Of a stretch of DNA of 5,783 nucleotides, positions 1-5,783 are shown piece after piece. Within the stretch, counting starts at the first letter, position 1; each line of letters opens with the position of its first letter. Origin of the DNA: Bacillota bacterium. Lineage in GTDB: Bacteria > Bacillota > Clostridia > Peptostreptococcales > Acidaminobacteraceae. Below the pieces are notes generated by a model. It did not search any database and had not been told where the DNA came from. It saw only the letters and a program-made list of their open reading frames with translations. The DNA is taken from positions 1 through 5,783 of the forward strand of contig JAUMXJ010000080.1 of the NCBI GenBank assembly GCA_030529205.1. The letters run 5' to 3'. The position numbers were made by a program, and so were the translations under genes.

Positions 1-1313
<1,313 letters not shown>

Positions 1314-1321
<8 letters not shown>

Positions 1322-1529
1322 AGGGATAGCAAGATTCAAGACAGACATCTGCAAGGGTTGTGGTGTTTGTGCAAACGCGTGCCCACTCAAAATTATTGCT
1401 TTGGACACAAAGACTATAAACAAGAAAGGGTATCACCCTGCACATTTAGCGGAACCCGAAAAGTGCATCGGTTGTGCGAACTGCGCAATTTCATGTCCGG
1501 ATTCGGTCATTACGGTTGAGAGGGAGTAG
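1314..1529 (+). CDS. vorD: 2[4Fe-4S] ferredoxin-type delta subunit of 2-oxoacid:ferredoxin oxidoreductase
   Basis: This small 71-residue iron-sulfur protein has two complete CxxCxxCxxxCP cluster motifs: Cys13, 16, 19 and 23 (DICKGCGVCANACP) and Cys51, 54, 57 and 61 (KCIGCANCAISCP). This is the usual bacterial 2[4Fe-4S] arrangement, with the clusters carried in crossed fashion in known members. It probably receives electrons from the TPP/catalytic subunits and passes them to free ferredoxin, as the delta (VorD/KorD) subunit of multi-subunit VOR/KOR enzymes. The position directly before the alpha subunit gene, with a 3-bp gap, fits this. The long spacer of about 27 residues between the cluster motifs, with the sequence KKGYHPAH, is typical of oxidoreductase delta subunits rather than of 55-residue free ferredoxins. 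The symbol is by context; korD would be the alternative if the substrate is 2-oxoglutarate. Confidence 0.88.
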
Positions 1530-1532
1530 TTT

Positions 1533-2591
1533 ATGGCAAAAATTTTAATGAAAGGTAATGAGGCGATTGGTGCGGCGGCGATTAAAGCCGGTTGTAAGTT
1601 TTTCTTCGGTTATCCGATTACGCCTCAAAGTGAGCTTCCCGAGTATATGTCAAGGGAAATGCCGAAATATGGCGGTGTTTTTTTGCAGGCTGAATCGGAA
1701 GTGGCGGCAATCAATATGGTTTACGGAGCGTCCGGAGCGGGTGCGAGAGTTATGACATCGTCATCTTCGCCGGGTATCGCATTGAAGCAGGAAGGGATTA
1801 CTTATCTGGCGGGAGCGGAGCTTCCGTGTGTCATCGTCAACATCGTACGTGGCGGTCCGGGTCTTGGCGGTATTCAGCCGGCACAGTCGGACTATTACCA
1901 GGTGACAAGAGGCGGCGGAAACGGCGACTACAGATTGCTCGTGTATGCACCGGCGAATCTTCAGGAAATGTGCGATCTGATGAAGCAGGCGTTCGACGCG
2001 GCGGATTATTACCGCACGCCCGTTATGCTTGTCGGAGACGGGATGATCGGTCAGATGATGGAGCCTGTGGAATTCAGTGATGCGGCATCTCCATACGAAC
2101 TCCAACCGAAGACTTGGGCGACAACGGGTACGGAGGAAAAGAGAGCACCGAATATTATCAACTCGCTGGCTCTTGATCCGTACAAGCTCGAAGAACACAA
2201 CCATCATTTATATAAAAAATACATGGAAATCAAAGAAAAAGAAGCGCGCTATGAGGCGGTCGGCGTGGAAGATGCGGATGTGGTCATGGTAGCATACGGT
2301 ACAACATCCCGTATTGTAAAATCCGCAATGAATACGCTCAGAGCGGAAGGGAAGAAAGTCGGGTTGATCAGACCGATTACACTCTGGCCGTTCCCTGAAA
2401 AAGCGTTCGATCTGATTCCTGCCGGCTGTAAATCCGTGCTCTCGGTGGAAATGTCGATGGGTCAGATGGTAGATGACGTAAAAATTGCTTCAAACGGAAG
2501 ATGGAAAGTCGATTTCTACGGACGTACGGGCGGTGTAATCCCGACACCGGACGGCATTGTAGAAAAAGTGAAAGAGATTTTGGGGAGGTAG
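1533..2591 (+). CDS. vorB: 2-oxoacid:ferredoxin oxidoreductase alpha subunit (VorB-like)
   Basis: This is the alpha subunit (352 residues, the usual length for VorB) of a CoA- and ferredoxin-dependent 2-oxoacid dehydrogenase. The complex decarboxylates a 2-oxoacid and forms acyl-CoA plus CO2. The N-terminal TPP-pyrimidine-binding domain shows GNEAIGAAAIKAG (8-20), the hallmark GYPITPQSE (26-34) and QAESEVAA (52-59), where a Glu is the candidate partner of the TPP aminopyrimidine. A serine-rich TSSSSPG loop follows. The C-terminal transketolase-like domain contains VVMVAYGTTSRIVKSA and RPITLWPFP (roughly 250-290). The start follows GAGGGAG closely and lies 3 bp after the ferredoxin stop. Overall similarity points to the type commonly named 3-methyl-2-oxobutanoate dehydrogenase VorB. 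KorA (2-oxoglutarate) is closely related, so substrate is assigned mainly from the neighbouring kinase gene. There is no sign of truncation. Confidence 0.93.
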   Translation: MAKILMKGNEAIGAAAIKAGCKFFFGYPITPQSELPEYMSREMPKYGGVFLQAESEVAAINMVYGASGAGARVMTSSSSPGIALKQEGITYLAGAELPCVIVNIVRGGPGLGGIQPAQSDYYQVTRGGGNGDYRLLVYAPANLQEMCDLMKQAFDAADYYRTPVMLVGDGMIGQMMEPVEFSDAASPYELQPKTWATTGTEEKRAPNIINSLALDPYKLEEHNHHLYKKYMEIKEKEARYEAVGVEDADVVMVAYGTTSRIVKSAMNTLRAEGKKVGLIRPITLWPFPEKAFDLIPAGCKSVLSVEMSMGQMVDDVKIASNGRWKVDFYGRTGGVIPTPDGIVEKVKEILGR

Positions 2592-2592
2592 T

Positions 2593-3345
2593 ATGGCAAT
2601 CGTATATGAAAGAAGTAAGGGACTTACAGACAAAGAAACGCATTACTGCCCCGGATGCACCCATGGTGTGATTCATAAACTCGTGGCGGAATGCCTGGTA
2701 GAGCTCGGTGTGCTCGGCAAGGCTGTGGGCGTTGCTCCGGTCGGCTGTGCGGTTCTCGCATACGATTATTTTAATTGTGATATGCACGAGGCTGCTCACG
2801 GAAGAGCTCCGGCTGTTGCGACAGGAATCAAGAGAGTGCTTCCCGAGAGCGTCGTGTTCACATATCAGGGAGACGGAGACCTCGCGTCCATCGGTACTGC
2901 GGAAATTGTACACGCTGCGCACAGAGGTGAGAAGTTTACGACAATCTTTGTCAATAACGCGATTTACGGTATGACCGGCGGACAAATGGCGCCTACAACG
3001 CTTTTGGGACAAAAAGCGACAACCGCACCCGAGGGTAGAACACTCGAGCATTCAGGAGCTCCGATCAGAATGGCTGAAATGCTTGCAACCATTCCGGGAG
3101 CGGCATATGTAGAAAGAGTGTCCGTGCATGATCCCGTCCATATCAGAAAAGCGAAAAAAGCAATTATGGATGCTTTCAAATGTCAGATTGAGGGCAAGGG
3201 TTTCTCCATTGTGGAAGTACTGTCCACATGTCCTACAAACTGGGGAATGCCTCCTGTAAAGGCGCTCGGCTGGCTGAAAGACAATATGATTCCGTATTAT
3301 CCGCTGGGAAGCTTCAGAAAGCCGGGTGATGGAGGTGACAAATAA
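2593..3345 (+). CDS. vorA: 2-oxoacid:ferredoxin oxidoreductase beta subunit, TPP-binding (VorA/KorB-like)
   Basis: This 250-residue beta subunit binds the diphosphate end of thiamine pyrophosphate and, in the family, a catalytic-core Fe-S cluster. It carries CPGC (19-22), with Cys52 as a further cluster-ligand candidate in PVGCAV. The classic TPP/Mg motif runs from GDGD (93-96) to NNAIYGMTGGQ (121-131). The C-terminal part includes the STCPTNWGMPP stretch typical of the KorB/VorA beta family. Length and domain content match free-standing beta subunits rather than the fused pyruvate:ferredoxin oxidoreductase. The gene begins one base after the vorB stop with GGGGAGG overlapping the end of vorB, and its own stop shares one base with the next start. 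The symbol follows VOR naming and varies between databases; 2-oxoglutarate:ferredoxin oxidoreductase beta (korB) is the alternative. Confidence 0.92.
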   Translation: MAIVYERSKGLTDKETHYCPGCTHGVIHKLVAECLVELGVLGKAVGVAPVGCAVLAYDYFNCDMHEAAHGRAPAVATGIKRVLPESVVFTYQGDGDLASIGTAEIVHAAHRGEKFTTIFVNNAIYGMTGGQMAPTTLLGQKATTAPEGRTLEHSGAPIRMAEMLATIPGAAYVERVSVHDPVHIRKAKKAIMDAFKCQIEGKGFSIVEVLSTCPTNWGMPPVKALGWLKDNMIPYYPLGSFRKPGDGGDK

Positions 3346-3890
3346 TGTTGGATGAACGTATTGTATGTGCAGGTTTCGGCGGCCAGGGTGTTATGCTCAT
3401 CGGCCAGCTGATTACATATGCGGGAATGTTTGAAAATAAGGAAGTCTCGTGGCTTCCTTCGTACGGACCGGAAATGCGCGGCGGTACTGCCAATTGCTCG
3501 GTGATGGTATCGGATCAGCCGATCAGCTCGCCGGTTATCGCGAACAACGCAACCGTTGCCATCGTGATGAATCAGCCGTCGCTTGAAAAGTTTGAGGCGG
3601 ACTTGCTCCCGGGCGGGAAGCTGTTGATCAACTCGTCTTTGATTGATAAGAAGGCTTCCAGAAGCGATGTGGAAGCTTACTATGTGCCTTGCAATGACAT
3701 TGCAAACGAACTTGGGAATATGAAAGTGGCGAACATGGTCATGCTCGGAGCGTATATTGAATTGTCCAAGCTTGTCGAGCCTGCATCCATTTTAAAAGCT
3801 TTGGCAAAAATTTTCGGAGAATCAAAAGCGAATCTGATAGCAATCAACGAAACGGCGATGGAAGCCGGTGCAAAGGCGGTTAGAAAATGA
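3345..3890 (+). CDS. vorC: 2-oxoacid:ferredoxin oxidoreductase gamma subunit (VorC/KorC-like)
   Basis: This is the 181-residue gamma subunit of the same enzyme complex. In this family the gamma domain contributes to the CoA-binding/structural part of the complex. It has the N-terminal Rossmann-like glycine motif CAGFGGQGVM (8-17) and the conserved PSYGPEMRGGTANC (38-51), followed by VMVSDQPISSPVI. These are the standard signatures of the POR_gamma domain, and the length is usual for a free-standing subunit of about 180 residues. The start is set by GGAGG at 3331-3335, nine bases upstream, and the ATG overlaps the previous stop as TAATG. Its own stop overlaps the glmM start as ATGA. With the ferredoxin, alpha and beta genes it completes a four-subunit VOR/KOR set. 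Substrate is inferred from context, not seen. Confidence 0.92.
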   Translation: MLDERIVCAGFGGQGVMLIGQLITYAGMFENKEVSWLPSYGPEMRGGTANCSVMVSDQPISSPVIANNATVAIVMNQPSLEKFEADLLPGGKLLINSSLIDKKASRSDVEAYYVPCNDIANELGNMKVANMVMLGAYIELSKLVEPASILKALAKIFGESKANLIAINETAMEAGAKAVRK

Positions 3891-5230
3891 GATTGTTCGG
3901 AACAGACGGAGTACGGGGAATTGCCGGGACGGAGTTGGGCGTAGAGCTCGCGATGAAGCTCGGTGTCGCGGCGGCAAAAGTGCTGGGCGGCCATTCTGAA
4001 AACAGAGTGGCGATTATAGGTAGGGATACAAGAATTTCCGGACAGATGCTGGAACAGGCGATTGCTGTCGGGCTGATGAGCGAGGGATACAAAATCATAT
4101 CCCTCGGTGTCGTTCCCACTCCTGCTGTTGCAATGCTCGTAAAGCTCGAAAAGGCATCGCTCGGCGTCATGATTTCGGCGTCTCACAATCCTTATGAGTT
4201 TAACGGAATCAAGTTTTTCGGTGCGGACGGATACAAGCTTAGTGACGAAGTGGAAGATCGAATCGAGAGTGCGGTCAAGAGCGAAATGACGTTCGGCGAT
4301 CATGTCGGCTACGTACAGAGCGGAGAGCATCTGGTGGAGAGGTATATTGAGATATTGAAGAATGTCGCCTTCGGGGAGAAGACGGGTCTTGAAGGTCTCA
4401 ATATCTCTGTGGACGCCGCGAACGGCTCACTATTCTCCATTGCTCCGCGTGTTCTCACCGATTTGGGCGCACAGGTTTCCGTAATCGGAAACAATCCGGA
4501 CGGTCAAAATATCAACCGCAATGTCGGCTCGACTCATATGAACGCTTGCCAAAACTATACCATGCACAATCGCTCGGACATCGGGCTGTCCTTTGACGGC
4601 GACGGCGATCGTCTGCTGGTTTGTGACGAACTCGGAAAAATATATGACGGGGATGCGATTATGCTGGCATTGGCGCTCGATCTCAAAGAAAAAGGTCATC
4701 TGCGCGACGATGTGCTGGTGGCAACCGTTATGAGTAACTTGGGGCTGGAGCGTGCCTGTAAGCATCACGGAATCGATTTGCTCAGAACGAAAGTCGGCGA
4801 CCGATACATCTCCGAAGAACTGGTCAGGCATGACTACAGCATCGGGGGGGAACAGAGCGGTCACATCATCCTCAGCAAGTTTGCAACGACGGGGGACGGA
4901 CTGTTGACTGCGGTATATCTGTTGGCTCTTCTCAAAAAAAGCGGGAAGAGAGCGTCTGAGTTTCTGAACAACTACATGAAACTTCCACAGGTGACGGTGA
5001 GCGTCAATGTTCCGAATGAACGTAAGTACACGCTTCTCCAAGATGCGATTATCGCCGCACAAATCGAAAAGCTTGAAGAAAAGTACAGCGGCAGCGGAAG
5101 AGTACTCATCAGACCTTCGGGGACCGAGCCTCTGGTGCGCATTATGATAGAAGGCGAAAATCAGGAAGCGCTTGAGAGGGACGCACTTGTTCTCTCCGGC
5201 TTCATCGAAGGCAGGCTGTCGTCCCTGTAA
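3887..5230 (+). CDS. glmM: Phosphoglucosamine mutase
   Basis: GlmM interconverts glucosamine-6-phosphate and glucosamine-1-phosphate on the cytoplasmic route to UDP-N-acetylglucosamine, needed for peptidoglycan. The 447 residues match the usual length of about 445-450. All alpha-D-phosphohexomutase landmarks are present: FGTDGVRGIAG (4-14), the active-site loop SASHNP with phosphoserine Ser99 (97-102), the Mg-binding loop DGDGDR (237-242), the sugar loop GGEQSGH (320-326) and the phosphate-binding loop RPSGTEPLVR (409-418). The GTDGVRG start and GEQSGH form mark GlmM rather than PMM/PGM. Activation in the family requires phosphorylation of the active serine. The start overlaps the vorC stop by 4 bp (ATGA), with AAAGGCGG 7 bases upstream, so it is probably translated from the vor transcript. 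A housekeeping gene in this position is the odd point. The coding frame is intact, including across a run of seven G near 4844. Confidence 0.97.
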   Translation: MRLFGTDGVRGIAGTELGVELAMKLGVAAAKVLGGHSENRVAIIGRDTRISGQMLEQAIAVGLMSEGYKIISLGVVPTPAVAMLVKLEKASLGVMISASHNPYEFNGIKFFGADGYKLSDEVEDRIESAVKSEMTFGDHVGYVQSGEHLVERYIEILKNVAFGEKTGLEGLNISVDAANGSLFSIAPRVLTDLGAQVSVIGNNPDGQNINRNVGSTHMNACQNYTMHNRSDIGLSFDGDGDRLLVCDELGKIYDGDAIMLALALDLKEKGHLRDDVLVATVMSNLGLERACKHHGIDLLRTKVGDRYISEELVRHDYSIGGEQSGHIILSKFATTGDGLLTAVYLLALLKKSGKRASEFLNNYMKLPQVTVSVNVPNERKYTLLQDAIIAAQIEKLEEKYSGSGRVLIRPSGTEPLVRIMIEGENQEALERDALVLSGFIEGRLSSL

Positions 5231-5255
5231 CTCCGTGAGATACGATTGCAATTAG

Positions 5256-5294
5256 TGCCGATATTCGCTGATATTTCAACAAAATTCGGCATTT
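5256..5294 (+). terminator. Weak terminator-like hairpin after glmM
   Basis: TGCCGA (5256-5261) can pair with TCGGCA (5286-5291). Three more pairs beyond a one-base bulge (ATT 5263-5265 with AAT 5283-5285) leave a 17-base loop. A short T-containing tail (TTTAT) follows. The stem is short, the loop large and the U-tract poor, so this may be chance. It is the only candidate for ending the upstream transcript before the next promoter. Confidence 0.25.
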
Positions 5295-5309
5295 ATCAAA
5301 TTTGGCAAA
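5292..5309. promoter_or_regulatory. Imperfect palindrome just upstream of the -35 box (possible operator)
   Basis: TTTATCAAATTTGGCAAA is an 18-bp imperfect palindrome: an exact CAAATTTG core flanked by TTT and AAA, with two mismatched positions per arm between them. It ends four bases before the -35 box, where an activator or repressor could bind. AT-rich sequence makes such symmetry fairly likely by chance, and no known regulator box is clearly matched. Confidence 0.2.
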
Positions 5310-5313
5310 ATGC

Positions 5314-5343
5314 TTGACATGTAAGTGTAATAATCGTTATAAT
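5314..5343 (+). promoter_or_regulatory. Sigma-A-type promoter of the lipoprotein gene
   Basis: A perfect -35 TTGACA (5314-5319) and a perfect -10 TATAAT (5338-5343) are separated by 18 bp, with transcription expected to begin near 5350. It is placed 42 bp before the lipoprotein start codon. Full consensus in both boxes suggests strong basal expression and makes the lipoprotein a new transcription unit independent of the vor-glmM run. Confidence 0.88.
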
Positions 5344-5354
5344 ATTAAACATCA

Positions 5355-5368
5355 GTAGCGTAAGCTAC
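5355..5368 (+). promoter_or_regulatory. Small perfect hairpin with GTAA tetraloop near the mRNA 5' end
   Basis: GTAGC and GCTAC form a perfect 5-bp stem around GTAA, a GNRA-class tetraloop in RNA. It sits about five bases after the predicted transcription start and six bases before the ribosome binding site. Such 5' hairpins can protect mRNA from decay. It is too short to be a riboswitch, and there is no U-tract for attenuation. Confidence 0.4.
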
Positions 5369-5374
5369 AAAAAT

Positions 5375-5379
5375 GGAGG
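5375..5379 (+). promoter_or_regulatory. Ribosome binding site of the lipoprotein gene
   Basis: GGAGG lies five bases before the ATG at 5385. It fixes the start of an open frame that runs off the end of the window, and the resulting N-terminus is a good lipoprotein signal peptide. Confidence 0.8.
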
Positions 5380-5384
5380 ATATA

Positions 5385-5783
5385 ATGAACAAAAAGCTAT
5401 TGGCATTGTTGCTTGCTTTTGTGATGGTGTTCTCGCTTGCAGCGTGTGGCGAGCAACCAAAAACAAGTGACACAACAAGTTCACAGCAACAAGACAGCAC
5501 AAGTCCTACTGAAACAAGTAGTAATGCTGGAAACGACACAACTCCAAGTGTTATCGTCAGAGATAACAAGGAAGAAGGCTTCTGCACATACAATGACGTA
5601 TGGGCATCACAACCTAACAACTGGAACCCACATGCTTGGGAAATGAGCCATGAAAGTGTGTTCATGGATTACACGGTTGCACCTTTCACTTATGGTACAT
5701 TTGACGGTGAAGGCGGTTGGTACTACGCTTATGACGCTGCTACATCCGTAACCGACGTCACTGCTACTTATGCTGACAAAGAG
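5385..5783 (+). CDS. Substrate-binding lipoprotein of an ABC transporter, probably peptide type (3' end outside window)
   Basis: The frame is open from the ATG at 5385 to the window end (133 codons, no stop). Residues 1-21 form a type II signal peptide: MNKK, then a hydrophobic stretch, then the lipobox SLAAC with Cys21 as the lipidated residue, followed by Gly. The mature protein would be anchored on the outer face of the membrane. Residues 22-55 are a low-complexity Thr/Ser/Gln/Asp linker, typical of Gram-positive binding lipoproteins. A folded domain then begins with TYNDVWASQPNNWNPHAW (68-85). This resembles the first strand of family 5 (OppA/DppA-type) solute-binding proteins, where a 'xxPxNWNPH' element precedes the PLY-like motif (here VAPFTYGTF). 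Such proteins capture peptides or similar solutes for an ATP-driven importer. Ligand and importer genes are not visible. A strong promoter of its own precedes it. Codon choice (CAA, ACA, GCT) differs from glmM. The lipoprotein call is firm; the OppA-type family is likely. Confidence 0.85.
   Translation, partial: MNKKLLALLLAFVMVFSLAACGEQPKTSDTTSSQQQDSTSPTETSSNAGNDTTPSVIVRDNKEEGFCTYNDVWASQPNNWNPHAWEMSHESVFMDYTVAPFTYGTFDGEGGWYYAYDAATSVTDVTATYADKE

Noticed and set aside
2377..3051. Antisense open frame spanning the vorB/beta-subunit junction
   Set aside because: It lies opposite two well-conserved genes, crosses their boundary and gives a Cys/Arg/Ser-rich product with no family resemblance.
3680..4330. 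Antisense open frame spanning the vorC/glmM junction
   Set aside because: It is a shadow of two confidently identified genes, with no convincing ribosome binding site or domain.
4430..5251. Long antisense open frame opposite glmM
   Set aside because: The + strand encodes a complete GlmM with every catalytic motif. The antisense product shows no recognisable domain and is a by-product of the codon pattern.
5260..5275. Direct repeat GATATT (5260-5265 and 5270-5275) as a regulator site
   Set aside because: A six-base AT-rich repeat in an AT-rich gap is expected by chance, and it lies far upstream of the promoter.
5463..5519. Four ACAAGT copies as a tandem repeat or recombination site
   Set aside because: All are in frame as Thr-Ser codons within a low-complexity linker and are unevenly spaced (12, 24 and 15 bases), so biased coding explains them.
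5345..5665. Antisense open frame across the lipoprotein promoter, and a + strand frame at 5437-5646
   Set aside because: The frame from 5385 has a ribosome binding site, a lipobox signal peptide and a plausible binding-protein domain. The other two overlap it, and the antisense one would cover the promoter.

Overview
The window looks like chromosomal DNA from an anaerobic, amino-acid-fermenting or butyrate-type Firmicute (Clostridia or a relative). The reasons are the gene content (a butyrate kinase family enzyme and a ferredoxin-dependent 2-oxoacid oxidoreductase), strong AGGAGG-type ribosome binding sites, a sigma-A-type promoter and a Gram-positive-style lipoprotein. Genus cannot be fixed from the sequence alone. 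All eight genes are on the + strand.

Positions 1-5230 hold one tightly packed run of seven genes: the 3' part of a butyrate/branched-chain acid kinase (buk), a P-loop ATP-binding protein of unknown function, a small 2[4Fe-4S] ferredoxin, three subunits of a 2-oxoacid:ferredoxin oxidoreductase of the VOR/KOR type (alpha vorB, beta/TPP subunit, gamma), and glmM (phosphoglucosamine mutase). The junctions are -8, -8, +3, +1, -1 and -4 nt, so this reads as one transcript with translational coupling. Its promoter must lie upstream of the window.

The likely logic is as follows. The oxidoreductase decarboxylates a 2-oxoacid, probably a branched-chain one, to an acyl-CoA and passes electrons to ferredoxin. 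A phosphotransacylase, probably encoded just upstream and not visible, makes the acyl-phosphate. The kinase then harvests ATP and releases the free acid. The P-loop protein sits between the energy-conserving and oxidative halves and may serve them, but its job cannot be read from sequence. GlmM, a cell-wall precursor enzyme, is coupled to the end of this catabolic run.

Positions 5231-5384 are intergenic. They hold a weak terminator-like hairpin, an imperfect palindrome, a near-perfect promoter (TTGACA, 18 bp, TATAAT), a small hairpin near the predicted mRNA 5' end and a ribosome binding site. They lead into a separately transcribed gene, cut by the window end, for a lipoprotein that resembles an ABC-transporter (peptide-type) substrate-binding protein.

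I found no RNA gene, CRISPR array, insertion sequence or clearly new system. The most open question is the uncharacterised P-loop protein embedded in the vor run.
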